Numbered from the stretch's first letter, positions 34,951 through 46,540 are shown. The stretch is 64,000 bases of DNA from Zygnema cylindricum (GCA_037447655.1 JBBHKE010002665.1:9318-73317); one strand, 5' to 3'. Notes: a model not told the origin generated them from the letters alone. A program made the numbers and translations.

Positions 34951-35832
34951 TGACCCAGAGAATGAGCAGCCTATGTAAAGCCTCTAGGATAATATTTATC
35001 CCTTCTACTTTCCCGCTGAATAAGCGCCGCCCAGGCACAAAAATATTCTGACCACTCTCATCCTTGTGAAGGGAAGACTCCCTTGAGTTAAACGCAAAAA
35101 GAATCACTGAATTAGCTCCCCTGAGCAGTAAGTTATGGCTGGTCAAAGATGACCTTTATGGTTACAAGCTCTCTTAGAGAGAGGTACCTTAATTTCACTC
35201 AGTTCTGGTTTGCCTACCTACAACTGCCTACTACTAAACCGTAGTCGAATAGAAACATTATATAGTACAAAAAGGTACACTAGACGATGTACTTATTGTA
35301 CGGCCATTGTAAAACATGGCTTTCAAAGTTAAGCTTGTCAAAACAGGGGCCATGATTCATCCTCCCATCTCCTCCGGTATCCAATAGTATGGTGCCATGT
35401 GGCGTACCGTGACGCTATCCCCAAACGGCGCCAAAAATTTATTGCGGGTGGCGGCTGCAATTGTGGCCGTCCGATCATTTGTATTTATGGGGCTTCGATT
35501 CGTTTCCATAAATGAATTGATTAATGCGTGTTTTCGATAGTGTGTTGCAAATTAGTCTTTTCACAAATACATAAATTTGCGTGAAACGTAATACGTATAT
35601 CGTTTCGGTAGTGCCTTAATGGATAAGGCTTAGTTCTAAATAGTAGTGTGTAGATCGTGGTTCAAATTCGGCCAAAGGGAGTATTTTGCTAGAAATAGTA
35701 AAATGCCTTCTATTTAATTCTACCTCTTTCTAAATGAAGCAGCACCCATGGCGTGCCTTTGGTTCTCTCTTTCTCTCTCTTTACATTCTAACTAAAACAT
35801 AGAAGTGAACTATGAATTACCTCATTTAAACA
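34931..35832 (-). repeat. 5' LTR of copia B1
   Basis: 902 bp, same length as its partner. It ends CAGAATTGCA and is followed directly by AGTTATGGGCCCACC, the half-tRNA primer site with one mismatch. The gag ATG at 34948-34950 lies inside the LTR. Confidence 0.8.
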
Positions 35833-36023
35833 CTCTACATGCTAGTTGACAGACCCAGGTTCAAATCTAGATTTATGTAACATTTTAGTAAAATATCCTC
35901 TACTTCAAAATCTGCCACTTTCTAAATTTTACGGCAGCCATGGCGTGCTTTTGATCCTCACTCTCTTTCTATAAAGTAAAACTAAAATAGAGAAGTGAAC
36001 TATTTAATTACCTCTTTTCAACA
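35833..36023 (-). mobile_element. LTR-B fragment, upper part, split by copia B1
   Basis: Continues the LTR-B fragment of 29541-29573 to its natural end CTCTTTTCAACA, followed by GTAAG. The solo LTR-B at 28554 is followed by GTAGG, so both junctions lie at the same gag position. This shows a duplication after insertion. Confidence 0.7.
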
Positions 36024-36700
36024 GTAAGCGGGTACTTTGTACTTGTACGGAATAAATGGCGGATCCGGGGACCCACGGACGGCGATTGCTGGAGAAACGA
36101 GTGGAGAAGGAATGTTTTTGGGCTTCGTGATGGGACCCGCGGAGTGAGAGGAATGAGGAGGAGGCGAAGGTGGAAAATCTGAGCGTATTCCGAAGATGGA
36201 GAATGGGGGGTTGACGCCCTTAAGGGAATGTGAATAGTCTTGTCTGGTTGTAACTCCACCAAAGCCTCCATGGTGGAAGCAACCTCCACTGATACAAAGG
36301 TAGGCTCTACCCGGGGCAGTGAAACGGACTGAGGGGGTTAATATGCACCCAAACCTTTCATGTTAGGCCCTCTGGTTTCCTCCCCTTCTTGGTGAAGGGG
36401 AGATTCCAGTCTAGATCCTGGTGATGTCCTTGGAGACTGAGTTGCATGAGGAGTTGCTTGACCCCAAGGTGGTCTTCTCGTAGAGGGACTTGGCCTATGA
36501 GGAGGAGCTACCTGTCCCCTAAGAATTCCTCATGCCCTCAGTTGAGCCTCTCGAATAAGAAGGAGTTCCCATTCAAGTGCCTCCTTCATTTCACTTTCAA
36601 GAGCATCCCAATCTATGGTGACGGGTTCGGTCCGCGCCGTAGCCTCACTCTGCGATCCCAAAATGTCAACTAGTTTTTGGGTGCTGCCCACTATCCTTGA
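36024..36700 (-). pseudogene. Gypsy gag segment, duplicate 2, part 1 (broken)
   Basis: Colinear with 28560-29190. It contains frame 36008-36289 (VELQPDKTIHIPLRASTPHSP), like IHIPLSPSTPLSPT in the plus copy at 47880-48194. It is cut at 36700 by copia A. Confidence 0.6.
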
Positions 36701-37750
36701 TGAAACTCTGAGACCTCCATAAGTCATCAGAGTGGACAGCTTCCAAGAAGCCTCTAGGATAATCTTGACCCCTTTGTGTTTTAGCAAAAATAACTGCCGC
36801 CCTGGCAAACAAAAACCCTGACTACCTTCAGCCCTTTGAAGGCAAGACTCCCTTGAGTTGATAGCAAAAAGAATTTCTGAATTTGCTCCCCTGAGCAGTA
36901 AGTTATGGAGGGTCAAAGTTGACCTTTTGTACAGAAGCTCTCTGGGAGAGAGGGTCCTATCTTCTAATTTTTCTAAGTCCTATCTCTCTCACAGACTCTA
37001 TCTACTGATGTACGGAACCAATCAGATTTCAGTTCCGTACGTAAAAGTACAACTGCCGGTGTACTTTATGTACGGATATTGTACGATATGGCCTAAATGT
37101 CCACACGTGGAGTATCCGGATTCGCTCCTTAAATCCTCGAAGATGCCGCGCTCCAATGTTACATCGCCACGTGTCATCCGATGTGGCGCTGCCCACAAAC
37201 CGCCGAATTCTCCTTCCGCGATCTCGGCGCAATTTCCGGCCGTCCGATTTAAACTCGTTTTTGATCGTAGCCGTAATAAATACATGCGCGGTATTTGTTT
37301 CGCTTCCGAAATCAATGCGCGGTATTGATTTCATATCCGTACCGCAATTCGTACTTTTACAATTCCATATCTATGTGTCCCGTAAATAGTTATAGTTAAA
37401 TGAATTATCCTACGTGTATCTGTATAAATAATTATCATACTATATACTACGCATTAGTACCTCTAGACTTAACGGCTAAGGCTACCGGCTATCTCCTAGC
37501 TGTCGGCCGGCAGGTACCAGGATCAAATCCTGCAGCCGGCATATACCTTTTAGTAATTAATCCGTAGACTAATATAAATTTCCCGTAAACCTGAGGATAG
37601 CTTAGGTAGCCATGGCTCTAGCTTCCTCTCCAATTTCTCAGTGACTACGACAAGTTTGAGAGTTGGAGAGAGAAGTTAGAGGTAGACTGCCTCGGCTTCT
37701 TTGTTTCTATTTAGACCTAGAAAATACTTAAAAAACCATTAATTTCTACA
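36701..37750 (-). repeat. 3' LTR of copia A
   Basis: 1050 bp. In element orientation it begins TGTAGAAATTAATGG, just after a purine tract AAATAAGGGGAG (37751-37762), and ends CAGAGTTTCA. It holds GTACG-rich blocks, a GCCGTCCGAT motif and a tRNA-like segment near 37465-37546. Confidence 0.9.
37465..37546 (+). other. tRNA-like segment in LTR A
   Basis: An A-box-like TTAACGGCTAAGGCTACC is followed 40 bases later by a T-arm-like hairpin CAGGATCAAATCCTG, containing the B-box-like GGATCAAATCC. The strand is antisense to the copia genes. The other LTR A has the same segment at 42867-42948. The full cloverleaf, especially an acceptor stem, is not convincing, so it is not called a tRNA gene. Confidence 0.45.
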
Positions 37751-37763
37751 CTCCCCTTATTTT

Positions 37764-40700
37764 CTAGTCAATCTTTAATTTCAGACCACACTTCTCCCTA
37801 CAGAAAATTAGCTTAGGGGAAGGCACAGGTTTGGTCATCATATCTGCTACCATCTCACTATCTGGCCTGTACTCTAAACTGATTATTTTGTTTTCTACTT
37901 TTTCTCTAACAAAGCTGAGTCTGATGTCCATGTGTTTGGCTTTAAAATGATGTTTAGGATTGGCAGAAATAGCGATTGCTGCCTGATTATCACAAAATAT
38001 TTTCTGCACACCACTCTTAAGGTGACCAAGCTCACCAAGCAAAGACTTGACCCACATCAATTCTTTTACAGCAGAGCAAGAGGCCATATACTCAGCCTCC
38101 ATGGTAGACTGAGCAATAACCTTTTGCTGTTTGCTACTCCAACAGCAAGCCCCATCACCCACATATAATACATATCCAGAAGTGCATCTCCTCATCGGAG
38201 CATCACCATAACTGGCATCACTCCAAGTGGTGATGTCAGTATTCTCCCCACCCAAATGCAACCATAGATCTCTAGTTCCTATCACGTATCTAAGGACTCT
38301 CTTAGCTGCCTCCCAATCCTTCTTATTGGGAGCATTTAAACTTCTACTCAGCACTCCTACAGCTGCAGCTAAATCCGGCCGGGTACAATTCATAAAATAG
38401 ATTAGACTTCCCACTACTTGCCTGTAAGGAATAGTCTGCATGAACTTCTGTTCATCAGGAGATAATACCTCGTCTAAGACTATGACTCCTTCTTCCTCAC
38501 TCCCCTCACTTCCCTTCTTTAACTCCATTGGAGTTGTACAACTATTAGCTTTATCCATTTGAAATTTTTCAAGCATGTTCCCTATTGCTTCCTTTTGAGT
38601 CAATCTTATAATTTTCCTTTTCCTGTCTCTCTCTACTTGAATTCCCAAAATATATCTTGCTTCTCCCATATCCTTCATTTCAAATCTCCCCTTAAGATCG
38701 GTTTTCAGTTTGTTAATTTTTTCCATTGATTTACTTAAAACAAGCAAATCATCAACATAAATTGCAATAAATATAAGACCTTCCTCATCTTCGAAAACAT
38801 AGATTGAGTGATCTGAGCTGATCCGAATATATCCCAGACCGGTAAGAAACTCATCAAGCTTCTTATTCCATTGTCGAGGTGCCTGTTTCAAACCATAAAG
38901 AGATTTAATCATCCGGCATACCTTACTCTCCTCTCCTTCCTCCACAAAACCTTCGGGTTGTCGCATGAAGATCTCCTCTTCCAATTCTCCATGCAAAAAG
39001 GCTGTCTTGATGTCCATCTGATGCACTTCCATGTCTTCCGCCGCTGCTAAACTGAGAAGTATGCGGACGGAGGGAAATCTGACCACCGGGGCAAAGGTTT
39101 CCTAGTAGTCAATTCCTTCCTTTTGTGTAAATCCCTTTGCCACTAATCTAGCCTTGTAGCGCTCGATTGTGTTATCTGGGTTCAGTTTTAGTTTGAAAAC
39201 CCACTTACAACCGATTGGTTTTCGGTTAGGTGGACAGTCCACCAGCTCCCAAGTATCGGCTGCCAGGATTGAAGCCATCTCCTCATTGATGGCTGTCTTC
39301 CATCGGTTTCTTTCTGGACAAGTCATCGCCTCTCCATAAGTTTGAGGTTCATCTTGATGAGATAGTTTAGTTACCTTGTTAATAACCTGTTTTTCTTGCA
39401 GTCTTTTGCTACTTCTCCTCCCCCCCTCAAAATCTGAGGCCGGAATAGATGGTTCTCGTGGATTCTTTCGAACAAACTCGACTTCTCCCCTATCCCTTGA
39501 TTCCGAATCAATTTCCACCACGTCTTCCGCTTCGAGTAGAGTTGTCACTGGAGTTTCCACAGCCGGGTCCTTTTCTGTCTGATTTGTACCTGCAAGAATG
39601 TCATCTTCTCTAAAACCTGGGTAGTTAGGAAGCTCAAAGTCATCGGAATTTTCTGACTCAAATCTGATTTTTACTGACTTCGTATATTTGAAGGGATCCA
39701 CAGACTTTCCTTCATCCATAACTACTAGATGCTTTACTAAGATTATATCTTCCCTTTTTAGATCATAAACTCTATATCCTTTAACATCTTCATCATATCC
39801 TAATAAGTATCCCGGTTTTCCTTTAGGATCTAGCTTCCAATTGGACCGATCAGTATCTAGACTGAACACTTGACTGCCGAAAACCTTTAAGTGAGATATG
39901 TCTGGTTTCCGGCCTGTCCATCTCTCATAAGGTGTTTGATCTTTTATAGCTGAAGTACGAACTCTATTCTTGAGGTAATTAGCACAGTTCATTGCTTCTG
40001 CCCAAAACCTTTTTCCTATCTTTTTATCTGACAACATACTTCTAGCACTATCACTTAGTGTTCTATTTAACCTTTCAGCTACCCCATTCTGTTCCGGATT
40101 TTCTGGAACTGTCTTTTGGTGTTGAACCCCATCTTCCCTCAGAAAATCCTCAAACTGGTTAGAAGTATACTCTCCACCATTGTCACTCCTTACTCTCTTG
40201 ATTGGAGTTTCATGGAGTTTTTCGCTCCATGCTTTATATTGTCTGAAGCAATCCTCAGCTTCGGACTTGTTTTTCAAAAAATATACCCGGGAATACCGAG
40301 ACCAATCATCAGTTATAGTCATCATAAATCTCTTCCCCCCCGGTGAGGGCACTCTAGCCGGTCCCCAAATATCTGTGTGTACTAGATCTAGAATTTTTTC
40401 TCCCTTATAGGTGGCTGATTTAGGAAAGGGTAATCTGTGTGCTTTACCTTGAGCACATCCACTACAATCACTTATATCATCACTCTCACTGAACTGAATC
40501 CCTTCCACCACTCCCATCTTTTTCATCTCTCTTAACTTATCTAGATTCACATGCCCAAGCCTCTTATGCCACATCATAATATCATGAACACCAGCGTAAT
40601 AAAGTTTTTTCTTTTCATTACTTAAGATCAGCCTAAACATCCCATGGCTACCTTTCTCAGCAATGAAATAGACATCATCCTCAAAACTAGCAGTAAAGAC

Positions 40701-42122
40701 TCCTTCCCTAGTGCTAGTAAAAAAACCCTTATCATCCAATACTGATGTGGAGATAAGATTTTTGTTCAGCTCCGGAATAAACAATACATCAGAGAATGTT
40801 AATATGGATGCCTTTCCTTCTACTAACACTTTCAGATCTACCGATCCTACAAGAGTAGTGGTGACTATCCTCCCATCCCCGTACTCTATCTCTACGGTGG
40901 GAATCTTTCTTATCTTAGTGAACAGGTGCCTATCCTTACACATGTGCATGGAGGCACCTGAATCTATGATCCAGCCTGCTTCACCTTTCAATCCACCGTA
41001 AGCACATTTCTGCCTTCGTGGAATTTCGACCTCATTTTTCGCCTCCAACTCCTCATCCAAAAAGAGCTCATCGTCCTCGTCCTCGGATTCCGCCTCAAGT
41101 ACCTGTGTGACAAGGGCCTTTTTCTTTCCTCTCGGGGTACCACCAGTCTGCCCCTCCTTTAACCAAAGCTCGGTTAGCTTAGTGCACTCTGCCATATAGT
41201 GCCCCGGTTTCTTACAAAAATGACATAAACCTTTGGGAGCCCTTGGTTCGAATTCGTCGGCCTATTTTTTCTGCTCCCTACCCCCATAGTTTCCGACCGG
41301 TTTTCGGGAATCCCTGTTCCTCCAATCAGTGGCTGTTGCCAAGGCTTGGCCACTCTTTCCTCCCCTTCGGATCTCGATTGTATTCTCTTGAACTAGAATC
41401 ATCCCTACCACTGAGTTCCATATCCACCTTGAGTCAGGCAAGTCCTGCACACGGTAAACTATGTTCACGAACTCATCAGGTAACTTCATCAGTAAACAGT
41501 TAACCTTTTCTTTTTCACTAAAATCTTTTCCCGCACTGTGTAGCTCCATGAAGAGAGTAGCAAGCTCATTGCAAAAATCCAACATATTTCCTCCTTTATA
41601 TACATACTCCTTAACTTTCTGATCAGCCAACTGTTGTTGCTGAATCGTACCACTTCGGTACATCTCTATGAGAGCCATCCAAAGATCGGATGCCCTTTCT
41701 ACCTGCAAATGAGGACATGCAAGTCCTTGAGTGAGATGGCGTAGGATGAAGTGCTTTGCCGCCATATTGTTAAAGTCCCAGGTTTCAGTATCATTCTCCT
41801 CGTTCCTCGGAATAGGTGACATGAACGTCGAACCAGTTGCTATTGGTGTGGTCGTCTCCTTCTCCTTTCCTTTGTCCACCACCTCTCCTTCTTTTGTTTC
41901 CTCCGTTGAAGGTGGATCCTCTTTCCTGGTGAATCTGGTTCCTCCCAACCCTGGAGGAATTCCAAGACTTGATGGACGCCCCAACCGTCCACTCACTATC
42001 CCCCAAAATCTTTTTTCGCATAGAGCTCCTATCATCATACTTTCCCAGTATATGAAGCCAGTTCCATTAAAGATTGGTACCCTAGAGGGTGGGCCCATAA
42101 CCTGAAACTCTGAGACCTCCAT
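37764..42122 (-). pseudogene. Copia A gag-pol polyprotein with two in-frame TAG codons
   Basis: One frame of 1453 codons is interrupted by TAG at 41262-41264 and 39102-39104. Gag (residues 1-286) starts at an ATG inside the LTR. The zinc knuckle CHFCKKPGHYMAEC is near 298-311. The protease IIDSGASMHMC has its catalytic Asp near 387. Integrase has HKRLGHVNLDKL and Cys pair SGCAQGK, then HTDIWGPA, VRSDNGGEY and ENPEQNGVAERLNRT as the DDE triad. RT has [13 protein letters not shown] and AIYVDDLLVLSKS (YVDD near 1120). RNase H has WSDASYGDAPMRRC and STMEAEYMASC. All catalytic residues of each enzyme that I can check are present. The second TAG replaces the first Glu of the usual DYEETFAPV, so it looks like a point mutation. 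The first lies between gag and the zinc knuckle. Gag and the pol parts were otherwise coding until recently. Confidence 0.9.
42088..42102 (-). promoter_or_regulatory. Primer binding site of copia A: half initiator tRNA-Met
   Basis: Directly after the 5' LTR the element strand reads GGTTATGGGCCCACC. Its reverse complement, GGTGGGCCCATAACC, equals the anticodon-arm segment of plant initiator tRNA-Met as I know it. Drosophila copia is primed by a tRNA-Met half-molecule at a very similar site. The site is also translated: it encodes Val-Met-Gly-Pro of gag. Confidence 0.8.
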
Positions 42123-43152
42123 AAGTCCTCAGAGTGGACAGCTTCCAAGAAGCCTCTAGGATAATCTTGACCCCTTTGTGTTTTAGCAAAAATAACTGCC
42201 GCCCTGGCAAACAAAAACCCTGACTACCTTCACCCCTGTGAAGGGAAGACTCCCCTGAGTTGATAGCAAAAAGAATTTCTGAATTTGCTCCCATGAGCAG
42301 TAAGTTATGGAGGGTCAAAGTTGACCTTTTGTACAGAAGCTCTCTGGGAGAGAGGGTCCTATCTTCTAATTTTTCTAAGTCCTATCTCTCTCACAGACTC
42401 TATCTACTGATGTACGGAACCAATCAGATTTCAGTTCCGTACGTAAAAGTACAACTGCCGGTGTACTTTATGTACGGATATTGTACGATATGGCCTAAAT
42501 GTCCACACGTGGAGTATCCGGATTCGCTCCTTAAATCCTCGGAGATGCCGCGCTCCAATGTTACATCGCCACGTGTCATCCGATGTGGCGCTGCCCACAA
42601 ACCGCCGAATTCTCCTTCCGCGATCTCGGTGCAATTTCCGGCCGTCCGATTTAAACTCGTTTTTGATCGTAGCCGTAATAAATACATGCGCGGTATTTGT
42701 TTCGCTTCCGAAATCAATGCGCGGTATTGATTTCATATCCGTACCGCAATTCGTACTTTTACAATTCCATATCTATGTGTCCCGTAAATAGTTATAGTTA
42801 AATGAATTATCCTACGTGTATCTGTATAAATAATTATCGTACTATATACTACGCATTAGTACCTCTAGACTTAACGGCTAAGGCTACCGGCTATCTCCTA
42901 GCTGTCGGCCGGCAGGTACCAGGATCAAATCCTGCCGCCGGCATATACCTTTTAGTAATTAATCCGTAGACTAATATAAATTTCCCGTAAACCTGAGGAT
43001 AGCTTAGGTAGCCATGGCTCTAGCTTCCTCTCCAATTTCTCAGTGACTGCGACAAGTTTGAGAGTTGGAGAGAGAAGTTAGAGGTAGACTGCCTCGGCTT
43101 CTTTGTTTCTATTTAGACCTAGAAAATACTTAAAAAACCATTAATTTCTACA
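42103..43152 (-). repeat. 5' LTR of copia A
   Basis: 1050 bp, almost identical to 36701-37750. Its last 20 bases contain the gag start codon (42120-42122), so the transcript leader and the coding start overlap the LTR. Confidence 0.9.
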
Positions 43153-44046
43153 CTTGAGAGATCCGAAATCCATAAACCTGGTACCTCAGGGTCGGTGGGT
43201 CTTGAACGCCACAACCTTTCGAAGGTTAAACAACCGGTGATGGTGGAGATAGGGAGGTCGGAGATATTGAGGCTGACGGAAAGAAAGACTCCTCTTTAGG
43301 TGCGGGAGCGAACGTGCCCTTGTGGTCCCGATGATCAAATTGATGCACTCTCTTTGGCTCTGGTAACCCGTGTTGATTAATCCCTCCTCTGACTCGGGTC
43401 CGAGATGTTGCTCGCCCTTGGACGGTCTGCTGGTTGTAGTGTCTAGAGACGGGGTTGGCTGCTGGCGTGAAATTGATGGCATCCCTTGTTGCTCTCGGAC
43501 TGAGGTTGAAGAGTCGCTCTCAGATGAACTACATAGTATCTCAACAACACTTCCCACTGGGCGTACAATCTTGGCTCTATCGATTTTGGCTACCCGCTGG
43601 ACGAACTCCTTCTTAACCTTGAACTCATGGAGATTGTGAAGGGCTAAGATTTCTTTCCGACCTGGCCGGGTAAGGTTTGCCAATTTCTCTGGATCCATGA
43701 ACATTTCAGCTGTTGAGGCCTTAGATGTGGTATAGCGACCAATTTCGAAGAGGTGACTAGGGACCGCCTCCTTGTGGGCTAACCTCTTTCTACGTGATTT
43801 AAGAGATAATAGAGGTCTCTCCGCCTTCTCCGCGGCCCTTGCTCTGGCAGCTTCGAACAAAGTTGGGAAATTATCGGGGGAAAAGACGGGTGGAGGTGGA
43901 GGAGAGGATCTCTCCTCTGGCTGTTTCAGAGAAGTCTCAGTTGTGATAGCCGGATGCACCATTCCTTTAAGAAACTTCTCAATGTGCGACGGTGAGCCAA
44001 ACGGGGCTGGTTCCTCGGGCAATTGTGACTTTTCTTCTTGGGCCAC
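43153..44046 (-). pseudogene. Gypsy gag N-terminal part (minus-strand element)
   Basis: The frame at 43186-44046 (286 codons) begins MAQEEKSQLPEEPAPFGS. It includes FSPDNFPTLFEAARARAAEK, RPGRKEILALHNLHEFKVKK and AKIVRPVGSVVEILCSSSES. The plus copy has LTPENYPSLAEAARVYVEER and RVRVVRPVGGVVKILSSYLE at the same places. This is the 5' end of gag. It is separated from the next segment (36700 downward) by copia A. The function is inferred from position in the element; the domain itself is not one I recognise. Confidence 0.7.
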
Positions 44047-44319
44047 TGCTTCTTACCTCTCCTACTCTTTTGATTTGACGCCCGAAAGATCCTTATCCTG
44101 AACTTCTCCTCCTCCCATAGCTGACTAGGAAAAGAAGAGCTAAATCGTGTTATAAAAGTACTTCGCCTTGAGCCCCTATCCTCTTTAATCTAAAGAGATA
44201 GGTGGCTGTTTCAGTATTGTGACAGATTGATGAAAGTCTAACAAAGATTCTCTCAAAATCCACCATTTTAGTACAAAAGATTTTGGTAATCCACCCCGGA
44301 AGAAAACTGACTGAAGCCC
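44047..44319 (-). other. 5' leader of the minus-strand gypsy element
   Basis: Lies between the putative 5' LTR and the gag ATG. No primer binding site could be identified with confidence, and the LTR/leader border is uncertain because similarity to the 3' LTR fades near 44318. Confidence 0.4.
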
Positions 44320-45424
44320 CAAAAAGGACTACCAAAGAGAGAACCAAGACACTTTCTCTCAAAATAATGAAAAGACAAAATATAGATTTGGTGTTTCAGA
44401 ATTAACAATATCACCTTGCCTTAGAAAAATAGAGAATAAAGGTAGAATGTGGATTGATAGCAAGCGAGCTCAACCTACCCCCAAAACGTAACGCTGACAA
44501 CAAGAGGAGACGAAATCTCTCCTGAAGACACAAGAACATGTAAGGCCTCCTTTACTCCTCGGTTTTCGCAAACGTGAATCGGCAAGACCCTTCTCCGTTT
44601 CCAACAAACACCAGTCCCAAATCGCCCAAACAGGAAAGACAGTGCCAACCACCAAACCGGACTACGATTTCCACAAAAGACGGATGCAAAACCAAGATGC
44701 AAAAAGGGTCACAATCACATATAAAACAAAAGTCCCCCACAAGAAAGTGTGCTGGAATTTCTAGAGTTTTTCTCAGGAGACAGTAGTGAAACAACAACCT
44801 GTCTCTTTCGGCCCGAAGTGCCTTATACAAGCAAAGTTTGTCCTACTGATAGTACCAAAGTCAAAGCAATACCAGGAGCCAATCAGCGGCAAGGAATTGG
44901 TATCGTACGGACATAAGACAAACCAGGTTGTACTACACTCAGGGCAAAAAGTTATGCGACTAGCTCCGGCTAGATTTGAAGCCAAATGTCATTATATGTT
45001 ACACTTTTAAGAACAAAGTTCTGAAGGTACGTGAAACTCCTAACTTTGAATTAAGATAATACATGCTAAACCTGTCTAGTGGACCAAAACTAACCTCCTA
45101 CAGATATCCAACAGCAAAATCTACAAGATTATCCTAAAAGTTACGCAATGTTCCACAATGTAGCCCCCAAAGTGACAAGTGGAGACTGGTTCCATGTAAC
45201 AGAAATGGTAATCTTAAAACGTAATAACTCTGTCTTCCGACCTCTGTTAGGCGCGAAATAAAGTGCGTTCCGCTCACTTTGGAAAATAGAAGGATTTTGT
45301 GTGGCTGGGAACACTCTTTCCTCACTACTCCGATGACCGTACAGGGGAGAAAGGGACCGGAAATCCATGGTAATATAAAGAAGTGCCGGTAAAGCCAACG
45401 AGCTTGACAAGTTTCTACCAGCAT
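44320..45424 (-). mobile_element. 5' LTR of the minus-strand methyltransferase-bearing gypsy element
   Basis: Colinear with 20011-21111 over about 1.1 kb, with scattered substitutions and indels. In element orientation it begins near 45424 with TG, followed by CAAGCTCGTTGGCTTTACCG. The plus-strand copy's LTR begins immediately on the other side of this point. Confidence 0.65.
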
Positions 45425-46190
45425 CTTTGGGGGGGTACATTGTAGATAGCCACGTAATTTTTGGGGTTTGCATCTAGATTAAGCTGTTAGACGTCAGTTG
45501 GAATTTAGTTTAGGCACTGTTGACCTTTGGTCCATTAACTACATTAGGTCAAAGTATGGCAAGTTAGTGTCCTTTTCAAGACTTTGTCTTGTAATAGTGG
45601 ACCAAATAATTACTTCCGACCGCGGATCTAGCCGCAGTCTGGAGCAGAACCTTTTGCCACGAGTTTAGTATACATTATTTTGTCTTGTGTCGGTTCCCTT
45701 ACACTTGCATGCCGCTCAATAATTTATAGCGTAGCTTTGACTTTTGGACTTGCAATTTTACAAACTTTGATGTTTAAGGCGCTTGGGGTCGAACAAGACA
45801 AGTTGCTTTTCTGTACTCTCACCTGTGAAAACTCTTAGAAATTCCAACAAACCTTCTTTTGGAGAATCTTTGATTTGTTTGACTCTATTGCCATCTTGGT
45901 TTTGGATATGTCTTTTGTGGGAATCACAATCCCGGTGGGTAGTTGGCACTATTTTATTTTTCGGTGATTTTTGGACTTTTTGCTGTTTGAAACCGAGAAG
46001 AGTTTAGCCGGTGCCGAGACGTGGACACCGGAGGTTGAAGGAGCACCATATCTATTTACAATGCTATTGGGAGAGGGATCGCCTTTCTCTCGTTGTCATC
46101 GTTTATTGTTGGGGTATGTTAAGCTTTCTTCGCTATATTTCACATTCTCTTTCTTTTATTCTCTTTTCTAGGACAAGGTGATATTGTTAA
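45425..46190 (+). mobile_element. 5' LTR of the plus-strand gypsy element, 5'-truncated
   Basis: It aligns with the minus-strand LTR read in reverse, starting mid-LTR at GGGGGTACATTGT (compare GGGGGCTACATTGT) and ending near AGGACAAGGTGATATTGTTAA. The first 250 bases or so of the LTR are absent. The head-to-head junction therefore looks like a rearrangement rather than two neighbouring insertions. Confidence 0.55.
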
Positions 46191-46540
46191 ATCTAGAATG
46201 CTAATCCTGTTACCTAAATAGTTCTACGTGGTAGTGCATTTGTGTCTTCATGTGGAGTTCTCTTTGCTTTGGAGTGAACCTCTCGGAGTAGACTAAAACC
46301 CCTTGGATCAAGATAGTGGGTTTACAGAGAACATGTGCGATCGACTTCTCGTAAAGGAAACACAATACTGAAATGCCACCTGTCCACTCGAATTGGAGGG
46401 GATAAGAGCTTTGACTTTGTACGCTCTCTTTTTGGAAGTGAGCTCTAGTTACATTCATTAAATTTTTGCTCATTACCTGTGACATCATGGGGGAATGAGA
46501 GACTCCGGATAATGGATCCGATAAGTAGGGTCAAGAGGAG
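46191..46540 (+). other. Leader of the plus-strand gypsy element
   Basis: Between the LTR-like region and the first gag frame at 46541. No clear primer binding site or other gene seen. Confidence 0.4.

Larger units (their letters stand above)
29574..35832 (-). mobile_element. Copia element B1 (decayed)
   Basis: Two LTRs of 902 bp each (29574-30475 and 34931-35832), TG...CA in element orientation, flank a 4.5 kb interior coding on the minus strand. The target duplication is GTCTA at 29569-29573 against CTCTA at 35833-35837, four of five matching. It is inserted in the tRNA-like part of an older LTR-B. Confidence 0.8.
36701..43152 (-). mobile_element. Copia element A, complete, nearly intact, 6452 bp
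   Basis: LTRs of 1050 bp at 36701-37750 and 42103-43152 differ at only about a dozen sites by eye. The perfect 5 bp duplication CTTGA lies at 36696-36700 and 43153-43157. The primer site and polypurine tract are visible. One reading frame of 1453 codons (37764-42122) is broken only by two in-frame TAG codons. It is inserted in gag of the minus-strand gypsy element and is the youngest large insertion here by LTR similarity. Confidence 0.9.

Noticed and set aside
37764-42122. TAG recoded as an amino acid
   Set aside because: Two TAG codons in copia A suggested it, but the kinase gene ends at TAG at a natural C-terminus and other elements have mixed stops. Point mutation is simpler.
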